NCBI GenBank assembly: GCA_001724995.1
Contig: MEFD01000013.1
Coordinates: 62,001-126,000, forward strand
DNA length: 64,000 bases
Origin: Rubrivivax sp. SCN 71-131
GTDB taxonomy: Bacteria; Pseudomonadota; Gammaproteobacteria; Burkholderiales; Burkholderiaceae_C
Reading direction: 5' to 3'
Made by a program: the position numbers and the translations under genes. Of this stretch, positions 1-15,372 are shown piece after piece. The notes under the pieces were generated by a model. That model had not been told where the DNA came from and did no database searches. It worked only from the letters and a program-made list of their open reading frames with translations. The number at the start of each line of letters is the position of its first letter. The stretch's first letter is position 1.

Positions 1-272
1 TTCGCCGCCTGCGCCACGCCCGGCATGGCACGGATGCTGCGCCAGAGGTCGTCGGGCACGCTGGACGCCTCGGCGTAGGGGCCGAGGGTGTTCTTCTGCA
101 CGACCCAGAGATCGGCGCCGCTGTTGTCCAGCAGCACCTTGCCGTCGTCCACCATGCCGCGGTACAGGCCGGCCATGGTCAGCGTCACGCCGATCAGCAG
201 GCCCAGACCGACCCCGGTGAAGACGAACTTGCCCCAGGCGTGCAGGATGTCGCGCCCGGCCAGGCTGATCAT
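1..272 (-). CDS. ABC transporter permease, DevC/MacB-like (N-terminal part; runs off left edge)
   Basis: This is the first 90 or so residues of an inner-membrane permease. The protein opens with a short cytoplasmic stretch (MISLAGRDILHAWGKF), then one hydrophobic segment at about residues 17-38, then a predicted periplasmic part containing DLWVVQKNTLGPYAEAS, a pattern typical of DevC/FtsX-type permeases. The ATG overlaps the stop of the upstream adaptor gene as ATGA, so translation is probably coupled. With the adaptor it should form an ABC-driven export pump; the ATPase would be expected further left, outside the window. The family is clear, the substrate is not. Confidence 0.8.
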   Translation of the reverse strand, partial: MISLAGRDILHAWGKFVFTGVGLGLLIGVTLTMAGLYRGMVDDGKVLLDNSGADLWVVQKNTLGPYAEASSVPDDLWRSIRAMPGVAQAA

Positions 273-1420
273 CGCGACGCCCCGGGCAGTCGCTCGACCA
301 CGCGGATGCGGCTGCGGTCGGTGATCGGCTTCTCGCTGTAGACGACGAAGCGGTCACCCGCGGCGAGCCCGCTGCGCAACTGCACCAGGCCGTCGAGATC
401 GGAGCGGCCGAGCTCCACCGGCGCGAACGACAGATCGTTGCCGACGAGCTTCCACACGCCGCGCCGGCCATCGACCGTGCGCAGGGCGGCGTTCGGAATC
501 GTCGGCGCGGCGGCAAGTTCCGGCAGGTGCACGGTGACCTCCGCCAGTTCGCCCACCGGCGGCAAGGGCGAGAGCGGCGCGTCGAAGACGAGCTTGGCCA
601 GCGTCTCTTCCGTCACCGCGTCGGCCCGCGGGTCGATGCGCAGCACGCGGCCCGGCCGACTCTCGCCCCGCCACGAGCGCAGCACGATGCGGGCGGGCAG
701 GCCCGCCACCAGCCCGCCGGCACTGATCTGGTCGAAGCGCGTGTCCACCCACAGGCTCGCCGGGTCGATCAGCTCCACCACAGCCTGGCCCGCGACCACG
801 GTGCTGCCCGGATCCACGTGGCGTTCGGTGACGAGGCCGGCCACGGGGGCCACCAGCGTGAGGTGGCGGCGCTGCGCGCGCAGCGCCTGCAGTTCGGCGC
901 GCAGGCGGTTCACGTCCGCGCGGGCGGCCTCCAGCGCGGCGTCACTCAGCGCCAGTTCCTGTCGCTTGACGGCAGCACTTTCCTCACTGGTGCCGCGCAC
1001 GGCCAGAAGCTCTTCGTAGCGCCGGGCCTGCGTCTGCGCAAAAGCGTGGCCGACGTCGGCCTGCCGCAAGGCGGCCTCGGCGCGGCCGATCGCGGCCTGC
1101 TGCGCGTTGATGCGCTCGTCCAGGTCCACCGGGTCCATTTCGCCCAGCAGCTGACCGGCGGTGACGGCATCGCCCACATGCACGGCCAGCCGCTTCACCC
1201 GTGCGGCGGTGGTCGGTCCGACCTTGTACGTGTAGCGCGCCTGCACGGTGCCGATGCCGGCCAGCGCAGGGGCGATCGTGCGCGACTGCGCGGTGTCCGT
1301 GGTCACGGCGATCGGCGCCAGCGGCCCCGAGGTCGCGGCGACATAGACCAGGAGCACGAGGACCGGCACGGCGATGGCGACGAGCGCCAGGGTGCGCCGC
1401 TGCAGGCGCGGGAGCCTCAT
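269..1420 (-). CDS. HlyD/DevB-type periplasmic adaptor subunit
   Basis: The 383-residue membrane fusion protein would link an inner-membrane pump to the outer membrane. A single N-terminal anchor lies at about residues 10-30. A biotinyl-lipoyl half-motif follows (HVGDAVTAGQLLGEMD), then a helical hairpin rich in Ala, Arg and Gln at about 95-180, the second lipoyl half (LVAPVAGLVTERHVDPG), a beta-barrel, and a membrane-proximal domain at the end. Because its partner is an ABC permease, the DevB/HlyD role is more likely than an RND one. It overlaps the upstream TetR gene and the downstream permease by four bases each (ATGA), so all three form one transcript. Confidence 0.87.
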   Translation of the reverse strand: MRLPRLQRRTLALVAIAVPVLVLLVYVAATSGPLAPIAVTTDTAQSRTIAPALAGIGTVQARYTYKVGPTTAARVKRLAVHVGDAVTAGQLLGEMDPVDLDERINAQQAAIGRAEAALRQADVGHAFAQTQARRYEELLAVRGTSEESAAVKRQELALSDAALEAARADVNRLRAELQALRAQRRHLTLVAPVAGLVTERHVDPGSTVVAGQAVVELIDPASLWVDTRFDQISAGGLVAGLPARIVLRSWRGESRPGRVLRIDPRADAVTEETLAKLVFDAPLSPLPPVGELAEVTVHLPELAAAPTIPNAALRTVDGRRGVWKLVGNDLSFAPVELGRSDLDGLVQLRSGLAAGDRFVVYSEKPITDRSRIRVVERLPGASR

Positions 1421-1734
1421 CGCGCGCCCCCGGTGCCGATGAACAGCACGGCGGCGGCCTCCCCAACCAGCGCCGGAAGCGGCGACGCCGCCCCTGCCGC
1501 CGCCTTGTCCACCCGGGCCAGCAGCCGCTGCGTGACCCAGGACATGATCGCCTCGAGGATGGCGTCCTTGCTCGGGAAATGCCGGAACAGCGCGCCCTGC
1601 GTGAGCCCCATGCGCTGCGCGATGGCGGTGGTGGTGATGTCGCTCGGGTTCTGCTCAGCCGCGAGGGCCACCACGGCTTCGACGGTGACCGCGCGCCGCT
1701 CGTCGGCCGCGAGATGCTTGGCGTGTGCAGTCAT
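1417..1734 (-). CDS. TetR-type repressor reduced to its DNA-binding domain
   Basis: The 105-residue protein starts at MTAHAKHLAADERR. It carries a complete TetR helix-turn-helix at about residues 18-58 (ITTTAIAQRMGLTQGALFRH, then FPSKDAILEA). TetR proteins usually run 190-220 residues, with a ligand-binding and dimerising C-terminal half. Here the frame ends after about 45 more residues (LFIGTGGAR), exactly overlapping the adaptor start as ATGA. No continuation is visible in other frames because the adaptor begins there. The start was chosen because upstream codons have no family similarity. It probably once controlled the downstream exporter. It may bind DNA without responding to ligand, or be a remnant left by a deletion. 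Confidence 0.75.
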   Translation of the reverse strand: MTAHAKHLAADERRAVTVEAVVALAAEQNPSDITTTAIAQRMGLTQGALFRHFPSKDAILEAIMSWVTQRLLARVDKAAAGAASPLPALVGEAAAVLFIGTGGAR

Positions 1735-1746
1735 CGTCCACCACGA

Positions 1747-1756
1747 AAGTAAGTAA
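1747..1756. promoter_or_regulatory. Possible TetR operator: direct repeat AAGTAAGTAA
   Basis: The sequence AAGTAAGTAA, read TTACTTACTT on the gene strand, lies 13-22 bases before the regulator ATG in an otherwise GC-rich area. A-T-rich tandem repeats of this kind are common at self-regulated efflux operons. Assignment as operator is inferred from position only. Confidence 0.3.
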
Positions 1757-2012
1757 CCTATTGCAATCGTACCGCCAATACCGAGGTTGGCAAGGGATGC
1801 ACCGAAAGGCGGCATCGCGAAGCAGGGTGAGCACATCACGCTCTGGCGGGGGCGCTTCGGTGACACGCCTGCCGCGCGCGGTTCCAGGGCCACATCGTGA
1901 CGCCGGAATCGGGGTTACTCCCGCCCTCGGTTCGAGGGGAAAGGTCTTGCTACGTCGGTCGAGCGAAGGCTGATATTGGCCGCTCCTCACAGCTCTTCCA
2001 GGAGCGCTCATC

Positions 2013-2816
2013 GTGCAACGCATTCCTCTCTCCGTCCTGGCGGCCGCAGCGCTGCTGGCGGGTGCGCCTGCCCTCGCCGTGACCGATGGCGAACTCGACG
2101 GCGACGGCCATCCCAACGTCGGCCTGATGGTGGCGCTGGACGGCGCCGGCAACCCCCTGTGGCGCTGCAGCGGCACCTTGGTTTCTCCGCGCCACTACCT
2201 GACGGCCGGCCACTGCACGTACGGTGCGACGCGCGTGACCATCTGGTTCGATGCCGACATCGACGCCGGCCGTCCGGGCAACGGCTACCCGTTCACCGGC
2301 CCCGTCAACGGCACGCCCCACACGCACCCGAACTTCCCCACGGCCTCCTTCGTGGTCAACGACGTGGGCGTCGTGGTGCTCGATGCCGACGCCGGTGCGC
2401 CGCCTTACGCTACGCTGCCACGCGTGGGCGACCTGAACCGCCTCGGGAAACGTCGGGGCCAGCAGGACGTGACCTTCACGGCAGTGGGCTACGGGCTGCA
2501 GAAGAGCTTCCCCGACGCGGCTTCCTGGAAGACCCAGAGCGACCGCGTGCGCATGGTGGCCACACCCAAGCTGCTGCAGATCAACGTGCCCGGCTTCACG
2601 GGTGGTTTCTCGATCCTGCTGTCGAACAACGCCCATACCGGTGGCACGTGCTTCGGCGACTCCGGGGGCCCGAACTTCATCGGCAGTTCCAGTGTGATCG
2701 GCGGCGTGACCTCGTTCGGCATCAACGGCAACTGCGCCGGGACGGGTGGCGTATTCCGCATGGACACCGACAACGTTCAGGACTGGTTGAAGACATTCCC
2801 CGGGCTGATGCCCTGA
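2013..2816 (+). CDS. Secreted trypsin-like serine protease (S1 family)
   Basis: The 267-residue protein is likely exported: residues 1-22 are a Sec signal peptide (MQRIPLSVLAAAALLAGAPALA). The chymotrypsin-fold catalytic triad is visible as His67 in LTAGHC, Asp117 in VVNDVGVVVL and Ser217 in GDSGGP. Six cysteines are positioned for disulfides, including Cys52-Cys68 around the His. The start is GTG at 2013, preceded by AGGAGC at 2000-2005 with suitable spacing. It is monocistronic, between a divergent TetR-exporter unit and a chemotaxis receptor. The substrate is unknown. It lacks the PDZ domain of DegP-like proteases, so it looks like a small extracellular or periplasmic digestive protease. 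Confidence 0.87.
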   Translation: MQRIPLSVLAAAALLAGAPALAVTDGELDGDGHPNVGLMVALDGAGNPLWRCSGTLVSPRHYLTAGHCTYGATRVTIWFDADIDAGRPGNGYPFTGPVNGTPHTHPNFPTASFVVNDVGVVVLDADAGAPPYATLPRVGDLNRLGKRRGQQDVTFTAVGYGLQKSFPDAASWKTQSDRVRMVATPKLLQINVPGFTGGFSILLSNNAHTGGTCFGDSGGPNFIGSSSVIGGVTSFGINGNCAGTGGVFRMDTDNVQDWLKTFPGLMP

Positions 2817-2952
2817 CATCGGCAGGCGCGACGAAGCAGTCCGTTGCCAACCAGGCTTGCGGGCCGGGGACCTCCAGTCCCGCCGCACGCCTCGCGGCGG
2901 GCATCGATGCGGCCGCGCCGGCCTTGATCACTGGCGCGGCCTCCTCGAGCGC

Positions 2953-2979
2953 TCAAGTCTGAAAGTGGCGTTCCGATAT
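2953..2979 (+). promoter_or_regulatory. Sigma-28 (FliA)-type promoter for the chemotaxis receptor
   Basis: TCAAGTCT at 2953-2960 and TCCGATAT at 2972-2979 are separated by exactly 11 bases. The enterobacterial FliA consensus is TAAAGTTT-N11-GCCGATAA, so each half matches six of eight positions. The downstream gene, starting at 3009, is a methyl-accepting chemotaxis protein, a classic FliA target. Confidence 0.55.
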
Positions 2980-3008
2980 CAGTCGTCACTGACTCTTGTG
3001 CGCCAGAG

Positions 3009-4673
3009 ATGGACATCTATCGTGCAATCCGGCGAGGCATCCGGGCGTGGGGGTTGGCCGGCGGGCTGGCGCTCCTGATCGTCGTGCTGGTGCGGCTGGC
3101 CGATCATCCGGCGCAGGCCACGCTATCCGGGCCCTGGCTGTACGCGCTGGGAGCCTTCGGTGTGCTCACCGTGCTCGCGCTCGCGGCGCGCAATTCGGCG
3201 GCCGGAGTGGGAAACCTGCTGGAGGAGCGCCCGGATCTCAGCCGGGCGCACGATGCCGGCCGGCTCGGACGGCTCGTATCGCCGTTGAACGGCTTCATCC
3301 GCAAGGTGAGGGAGACCACTGCCGACCTGCGCGTGAGGGGCACGAACATCGCGATCGATTCGGCCAAGCTGAACCAGCGCATCCACCAGACCGCCGATCT
3401 GGCGGGCAGGCAGAGCCGCCTGGTGGATGACATCTTCGAGAACAGCAACCGGGTAAGTCACGCGCTCGACTCCGTGACGCGCAGCGCCGACACCATCGAC
3501 GCGGCGACGGCCACCCACCTCGAGGCCGTCCAGATTTCCCACCGCGAACTGCTCGACGTGACCGAGCGGGTCAACCGCATCACCGAGAAGGTCGGCGAAT
3601 TTGCGACCACCATCGAGGAGCTGCGACAGAATTCGGTGCAGGTTCGCGACATCGGTGCGCTCATCAACGAAATCTCCGGCCAGACCAATCTGCTGGCCCT
3701 CAACGCCGCGATCGAGGCGGCGCGTGCAGGCGACGCCGGGCGCGGATTCGCGGTCGTGGCCGGCGAGGTGCGCAAGCTGGCAGAAAGGGTCAAGAACGCG
3801 ACGGCCGTCATCTCCGCCAACAGCCAGCGCATCATCGAACTGGTCAGCAGCACCGGCAAAGAGACGGCGCGCATCGTCAGCGACAGCAAGCATGCGCGCG
3901 AAGTCGTCGGCAAGTCGGCGGCGAACTTTTCCGCCCTGGTCGAGGATCTCGGCAACATGGGCGAGCAGTTGCGCGAGATCACCGCGACGATCCACAGCGT
4001 GAACGAGATCAACACGGCCGTGCACGACAAGGTCGGCGAGATCAGTGAGCTGTCCAATGAAGTCGCGGCCGCGATGCAGGAATCGGAGCGTTATTCGAAT
4101 GAACTGCGCAACCACACCGAAGGGGTGGCCGACATCGGGGTGCGCTTTCGCATCACCGGCAGCAGTTTCGACCGCATGCTCGAAGCTGCCGCGAAGTTCC
4201 GTTCCGAGGTCGAGACCTATCTATCCCGCGCCGCCGCGTCCGGTACCAAGCTCTTCGACACCCAGTACGAGCCGGTTTCGGGCACCAACCCGCAGAAGTT
4301 TCGCACGAGCTACGACCAGGCAGTCGAGCAGGGCCTGCAGGACATCTACGAGCGCATGGTGCAGGAGGTGCCCGGGGTGATGTTCTGCGCCGCCTTCGAC
4401 CAGCGTGGCTACATGCCGGCGTTCCTCGAGAAATTCTCGGCCCCGCCCACCGGCGACTATCAGCACGACCTGATGCACAGCCGCCACAAACGCATCTTCG
4501 ACGACAGCACCTGCAAGCGGGCGATTGCCAACCAGGGCCACGCGCTGTTTCAGACCTACGTGCGCGACACCGGCGAGGTCGTGTGCGACATGTCGATGCC
4601 CGTGCGCATCGACGGCCGCCACTGGGGCGCGTTCCGGGTGGGCTTCCCGCCGGAGATCCTGTTGCGCGAATGA
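3009..4673 (+). CDS. Methyl-accepting chemotaxis protein with C-terminal cytoplasmic sensor region
   Basis: This 554-residue receptor would couple a signal to CheA/CheW. Two hydrophobic helices (about 15-31 and 43-60) are separated by only about ten residues, so there is almost no periplasmic sensor. A long coiled coil follows, with the conserved signalling tip at residues 221-260 ([20 protein letters not shown] and [14 protein letters not shown]). After the coiled coil, about 130 residues (425-554) form a globular domain with [18 protein letters not shown] and [20 protein letters not shown]. That pattern recurs at the C-terminus of some cytoplasmic-sensing receptors and resembles a Cache/PAS fold. 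The ligand is unknown. A FliA-type promoter lies just upstream. Confidence 0.9.
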   Translation: MDIYRAIRRGIRAWGLAGGLALLIVVLVRLADHPAQATLSGPWLYALGAFGVLTVLALAARNSAAGVGNLLEERPDLSRAHDAGRLGRLVSPLNGFIRKVRETTADLRVRGTNIAIDSAKLNQRIHQTADLAGRQSRLVDDIFENSNRVSHALDSVTRSADTIDAATATHLEAVQISHRELLDVTERVNRITEKVGEFATTIEELRQNSVQVRDIGALINEISGQTNLLALNAAIEAARAGDAGRGFAVVAGEVRKLAERVKNATAVISANSQRIIELVSSTGKETARIVSDSKHAREVVGKSAANFSALVEDLGNMGEQLREITATIHSVNEINTAVHDKVGEISELSNEVAAAMQESERYSNELRNHTEGVADIGVRFRITGSSFDRMLEAAAKFRSEVETYLSRAAASGTKLFDTQYEPVSGTNPQKFRTSYDQAVEQGLQDIYERMVQEVPGVMFCAAFDQRGYMPAFLEKFSAPPTGDYQHDLMHSRHKRIFDDSTCKRAIANQGHALFQTYVRDTGEVVCDMSMPVRIDGRHWGAFRVGFPPEILLRE

Positions 4674-4677
4674 CGGG

Positions 4678-4714
4678 CCCGTGCCGGCACGCACGGGAAG
4701 CGGGCGTCGCGCCC
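4678..4714. terminator. Hairpins between convergent receptor and glmS genes
   Basis: CCCGTGC (4678-4684) pairs with GCACGGG (4691-4697) around a six-base loop. GGGCG (4702-4706) pairs with CGCCC (4710-4714) just after. Both lie in the 68-base gap between convergent genes. There is no T tract, so they may be transcript-end structures rather than true intrinsic terminators. Confidence 0.35.
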
Positions 4715-4741
4715 CCATTCAGCGCCAGCGGCCTCGCGCAT

Positions 4742-6652
<1,911 letters not shown>

Positions 6653-6807
6653 GGGCAGGGATCCTTCGCATTGAGGCAGGCCGGATGCTAGGCCGCATCG
6701 CGCGCGTTCCGCCACCGCGGCGCCGCAAGGGCGTGAACGAAGGCGCAGCGCCCGGGCCGGCGACCGCCGCGGCCGGCGGCGGTCTTTGCGTCGGTCTTCG
6801 CGGCGCT

Positions 6808-10110
<3,303 letters not shown>

Positions 10111-10151
10111 CGGCGGGAATGCTGCGCGCAAGCTCAAAATGAAGCCGGCGA

Positions 10152-10180
10152 AGAATCCCCAGTTCTCCCGTGTTCGTCAA
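10152..10180 (-). promoter_or_regulatory. Possible sigma-70 promoter for the hybrid kinase
   Basis: On the minus strand, TTGACG (10180-10175) and GATTCT (10157-10152) are 17 bases apart. They lie 42 bases before the chosen ATG at 10110. The -35 box is close to consensus and the -10 box is weak. Confidence 0.35.
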
Positions 10181-10232
10181 GTGCAGGTTCCGCTCCCTGT
10201 CCGTGAGGTCCTGGGCGATGCGCGTGGCCGCT

Positions 10233-11129
10233 TCAGCGCCGTCGCGGCATCAGCACCGCGGCGATCGCGCTCACCAGCAGCGCCACGGCGACGAAATCCT
10301 GCCAGTGCAGGCGCTCGCCCAGGGCCCAGGCGCCGCTGAAGACGCCGAGCACCGGGATCATCATGACGCTGATGGTGCTGGCCAGCGGCGGCAGGCTGCG
10401 CGCGAGCACGATCCAGATCACCTGCGCAATGGCGAAGACGGCAAAGGCGTTGAACGCGATCGCCGCCTGCACCGTCGGCGCGGGCCACTGCCACTGCCCG
10501 CGCTCGAAGATCCACGCGGCCAGCGCCACCGCGACGCCGGTGAGCACCGTCATCCAGAAGGCGACGGTGAGGGTGGCCACCGGCAGCGTGCTGCGGCGCA
10601 GCCGGTGCGTGCCGTAGGCCCAGACGCAGGCCGAGGCGACGATGGCCAGGGCCGCCCAGGGCGCGCCGGCGAGGCGGCCGAACTCGTGCGCCAGCAGCAG
10701 CAGCACGCCCAGCGCGCAGGCCGCGACGCCGGCCCATTGGCGCGGCCGAAGGCGGTCGCCGAACACCGCCGCGCCCCACAGCGCGGAGAACACCGGCATC
10801 GTGTAGCCGAGGATGGCCGCGCGCCCGGAGCTCAGCGACTGCAGCGCGACAATCATCACCAGGTGCCAGACCAGCATGTTGCTCGTGGTCAGGCGCAGCA
10901 ACTCGCCCCAGTGCGCGCGCGCAACGCCCAGCGGCACGCGCATGGCACGCAGGCCGATGGCCAGCACCGGCAACGCCAGACCGATCGAGAGCGTGCGAAA
11001 GGTCAGCGGCGGGTAGGGCGCGGGCGTCTGCGGCCAGCCGCTGATGCCCAGCTTCATGATCGGCCAGTTCAGGCCCCAGATCAGCGTCAGCACCGTGAGC
11101 AGCGCGAACTGCCGCCGCGTGAAGCTCAT
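10233..11129 (-). CDS. DMT superfamily (EamA-type) transporter
   Basis: The 298-residue, very hydrophobic inner-membrane protein has about ten predicted helices arranged as two EamA repeats. The first repeat opens with LLTVLTLIWGLNWPIMKLG. The second contains AIVASACVWAYGTHRL and ends with GVFSGAWALGERLHWQDF, the motif common near the end of EamA repeats. Members export amino acids, nucleobases or other metabolites; the substrate cannot be told from sequence. The ATG overlaps the stop of the CorA-like gene upstream as ATGA, so the pair is co-transcribed. A longer upstream extension exists but lies inside the neighbouring gene in another frame and was rejected. Confidence 0.85.
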   Translation of the reverse strand: MSFTRRQFALLTVLTLIWGLNWPIMKLGISGWPQTPAPYPPLTFRTLSIGLALPVLAIGLRAMRVPLGVARAHWGELLRLTTSNMLVWHLVMIVALQSLSSGRAAILGYTMPVFSALWGAAVFGDRLRPRQWAGVAACALGVLLLLAHEFGRLAGAPWAALAIVASACVWAYGTHRLRRSTLPVATLTVAFWMTVLTGVAVALAAWIFERGQWQWPAPTVQAAIAFNAFAVFAIAQVIWIVLARSLPPLASTISVMMIPVLGVFSGAWALGERLHWQDFVAVALLVSAIAAVLMPRRR

Positions 11130-12184
11130 CGCCTGGCCGCACCCAGGTAGCGCTTGCGCCAGAAGAAGGCAAGGCCGGCGAGGAAGACCGCCACCATCAG
11201 CGCCACCGCGACCCAGATGCCCAGTGCCGAATGGATCAGCGGCAAGGCGTCGAAGTTCATGCCGAAGAAGCCGGTGATGAGGTTCAGCGGCAGGAACACC
11301 GCGGTGAGCACGGTGAGGGTGCGCATGATGTCGTTGGTGCGATGGCCGAGCGCGGAAAAGTGCATCTGCACCGCGTTCTCGAGCGAGCGCTCGAGCCGCT
11401 GCACGTGCCGCAGCACGCGCTCGATGTGCTCCAGCACGTCGCGCGAGCGCACGCGCAGCAGCTCGCGCTCGCGCTGCGCTTGCGCGTCGGTCTCCGGCGG
11501 CCATTCGCCAAGCACGTCGATCCACTCCTGCACCGCCGCCTGCTGGTCCTCGCACAAGTCCTCGAGCATCTGCAGGGTGTCGCGCGCCTCGAGCAGGCGC
11601 GGCCAGTCGTGGTAGCGCCGCCGCGCGTCGAGCAGTTCGGCCTGCAGCGCGCCGAGCCGGCGCGAGAGCAGCCGGCGCAGCTCGAGGTAGCCGTCGACCA
11701 TGTGGTTGACCATGCGCAGCATCAGGTCCGCCGGAGAGGTCGGCCGGCGCGCCGCGCCGCGCAGGTCCGCGCCCTCGGGCTGGCTGGAGAGGCGCTGCAC
11801 GAAGTGGTCGCGCACCACGGCGTCGGGCGAGTGCACGCTCAGCAGCACGCGGTCGAACACCGCCATGCCCACCGCATGCGTCTCGATCGCCGGCAGTCGC
11901 ACGCCCTGTGCGCCAGGCGCGGCGGCGAGGCGGCGGAACACCAGCAGCTCGTACCAGGAGGTGTCGTCGAAGTGGCTCGCCAGGTGCGCGTTGACGAGGT
12001 CGGAGAGGTGCAGGTCGACCAGCGTCGCGCCGGCCCAGCGCTGCAGCGCGTCCTGCACGCGCGGATGGCCCTCGTGCAGCGCGTCGCGCTCGATGCAGAC
12101 CCAGAGGAAGCCGGCGTCGGGCAGCGCCTCGGGCACGCCGGGCAGTTCGACGAAGCGCTCGGGCGCGACGTGAAAGCAGCGCAT
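11126..12184 (-). CDS. CorA/ZntB-family divalent cation transporter
   Basis: The 352-residue protein matches the pentameric CorA-like channel architecture. A soluble N-terminal domain of about 280 residues includes a long charged helix. Two transmembrane helices at the C-terminus follow; the first is directly followed by the signature GMN (ITGFFGMNFDALPLI). The tail FFWRKRYLGAARR is basic, as usual. Opening residues such as LWVCIERDALHEGHPRV suit the ZntB/CorA group of proteobacteria. Magnesium or zinc transport is likely, but direction and ion are not decided by sequence. It sits 16 bases downstream of hemB and overlaps the DMT transporter gene. Confidence 0.88.
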   Translation of the reverse strand: MRCFHVAPERFVELPGVPEALPDAGFLWVCIERDALHEGHPRVQDALQRWAGATLVDLHLSDLVNAHLASHFDDTSWYELLVFRRLAAAPGAQGVRLPAIETHAVGMAVFDRVLLSVHSPDAVVRDHFVQRLSSQPEGADLRGAARRPTSPADLMLRMVNHMVDGYLELRRLLSRRLGALQAELLDARRRYHDWPRLLEARDTLQMLEDLCEDQQAAVQEWIDVLGEWPPETDAQAQRERELLRVRSRDVLEHIERVLRHVQRLERSLENAVQMHFSALGHRTNDIMRTLTVLTAVFLPLNLITGFFGMNFDALPLIHSALGIWVAVALMVAVFLAGLAFFWRKRYLGAARR

Positions 12185-12200
12185 CGCGGCAGCCGGCGCT

Positions 12201-13852
<1,652 letters not shown>

Positions 13853-13877
13853 GGTCGGCGCCTGGACGCCGGGCAGG

Positions 13878-14999
13878 GTGAGCGGACGCCATCGCAGCCT
13901 GGCCACACCGCTCGCGCTGGCGATGCTGGCGCTGGTCGTCTACGCCAGCCTCTACCCCTTCGCGGGCTGGCGCTGGCCGTCGGGCAACACGCTGTGGGCG
14001 CTGCTCGCCCTGCCCTGGCCGCCGTGGCTGACGGCGCTGGACGAGGCGCTGAACTTTGCCGGCTACCTGCCCCTGGGGCTGCTGCTGGCGGTGGCCGCGT
14101 TGAACAGCGGCTGGCGCATGCACCGCAGCCTGCTGCTGGCGCTGCTGCTGCCGGCGCTGCTGTCCTACACGAACGAGGTCGTGCAGCACTTCCTGCCCGG
14201 CCGCCATCCCTCGCTCAAGGACTGGGCGATGAACACGCTGGGCGCCGCGGCCGGCGCGCTGCTGGCCGCGGCGCTGCACGCCGGCGGGCTGCTGCAGCGC
14301 CTGCAGTCGCTGCGCCAGCGCTGGTTCCTGCGCGGCAGCGCAGGCGCACTGGCGCTGCTCGCGCTGTGGCCGCTGGCCCTGCTCTTCCCGACGCCGGTGC
14401 CCTGGGGCCTCGGGCAGATCGGCGGCCGCCTGCGCGAGCTGGCGCTGGCGGCGCTCGAAGACGTGCCCTGGGCCGAAGAGGCGTGGGCGCTGCTCGCCGC
14501 GCCGACGCCGCCGCTGCAGGCGCTGTCGCCGCTGGCCGAACGGCTGGCGTCGATGCTCGGACTCCTGGCACCGGTGCTGCTGGCCTATGCCGTCGTGCGT
14601 CCGGGCGCGCGGCGGCTGGTGCTGGCGCTGGGGGCGCTGGCGCTCGGGTTCATCGCGATGGCGCTGTCGACGCTGCTCAACTTCGGGCCCGTGCACGCGC
14701 TGGCCTGGCTGACACCGGGCGCCAAGGTGGGGGCGCTCGCCACGGCGGTCGTCGCCCTGCCCGCGGCGCTGCTGCCGCGGCGGCTGGTGATGGCGCTGGC
14801 GCTGGTCGTGCTCACGGCGCTGCTGGCGCTGGTGCAGCAGGCGCCCACCGACCCCTACTACGCGCTCACGCTGCAGTCCTGGGAACTCGGCCGCTGGGTG
14901 CACTTTCACGGTCTGGCGCAGTGGCTGGCCTGGCTATGGCCCTTCTTCGCTGTCGGCTGGCTGCTCGTGCGGCTCTCGGCACGCGAGTCGGTTTCCTAG
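13878..14999 (+). CDS. VanZ-like family membrane protein
   Basis: The 373-residue integral membrane protein has about nine predicted helices. The N-terminal third holds the VanZ-like pattern: YASLYPFAGW, DEALNFAGYLPLG and then LSYTNEVVQHFLPGRHPSLK. VanZ homologues are linked to teicoplanin resistance in enterococci, but the role in proteobacteria is unknown. The second half (about 150-373) consists of further hydrophobic helices with no recognisable motif. Translation begins at GTG 13878, 25 bases after hemJ, so it may be co-transcribed with hemJ. The function should be regarded as unknown. Confidence 0.75.
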   Translation: MSGRHRSLATPLALAMLALVVYASLYPFAGWRWPSGNTLWALLALPWPPWLTALDEALNFAGYLPLGLLLAVAALNSGWRMHRSLLLALLLPALLSYTNEVVQHFLPGRHPSLKDWAMNTLGAAAGALLAAALHAGGLLQRLQSLRQRWFLRGSAGALALLALWPLALLFPTPVPWGLGQIGGRLRELALAALEDVPWAEEAWALLAAPTPPLQALSPLAERLASMLGLLAPVLLAYAVVRPGARRLVLALGALALGFIAMALSTLLNFGPVHALAWLTPGAKVGALATAVVALPAALLPRRLVMALALVVLTALLALVQQAPTDPYYALTLQSWELGRWVHFHGLAQWLAWLWPFFAVGWLLVRLSARESVS

Positions 15000-15008
15000 A
15001 ATCGCCGC

Positions 15009-15338
15009 ATGAGCTATTACAAGCACCATGTGTTCTTCTGCCTGAACGAGCGCAGCAACGGCGAGAACTGCTGTGCCCAGCACGGTGCGCAGGCCGCCTT
15101 CGAGCATTGCGCGAAGAGCGCGAAGAGCGCCGGCCTGCTGGGCGAGGGCGGCGTGCGCATCAACAAGGCCGGCTGCCTCAACCGCTGCGCCGGTGCGCCG
15201 GTGATCGTCTTCTACCCGGACGAGACCTGGTACACCTATGTCGACACGAGCGACATCGACGAGATCATCGAGTCACACCTGAAGAACGGCAAGGTGGTGG
15301 AGCGGCTGCTGCTGCCGCCCGAGGTCGGCCGCTGGTGA
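15009..15338 (+). CDS. Thioredoxin-like [2Fe-2S] ferredoxin
   Basis: The 109-residue soluble protein has four cysteines spaced as in thioredoxin-fold ferredoxins (Cys11, Cys21 or 22, Cys56 and Cys60 in AGCLNRCAG). It starts MSYYKHHVFFCLNERSNGEN and contains APVIVFYPDETWYTYV, typical of the small proteobacterial (2Fe-2S) proteins. It probably carries electrons, but its partner enzyme is unknown. It lies nine bases after the VanZ-like gene and 34 bases before an alpha/beta hydrolase on the same strand, which suggests one transcript but gives no functional link. Confidence 0.85.
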   Translation: MSYYKHHVFFCLNERSNGENCCAQHGAQAAFEHCAKSAKSAGLLGEGGVRINKAGCLNRCAGAPVIVFYPDETWYTYVDTSDIDEIIESHLKNGKVVERLLLPPEVGRW

Positions 15339-15372
15339 AGGCCCAGGCCCGCGCCCGCGCAAGGCGGCAGGC

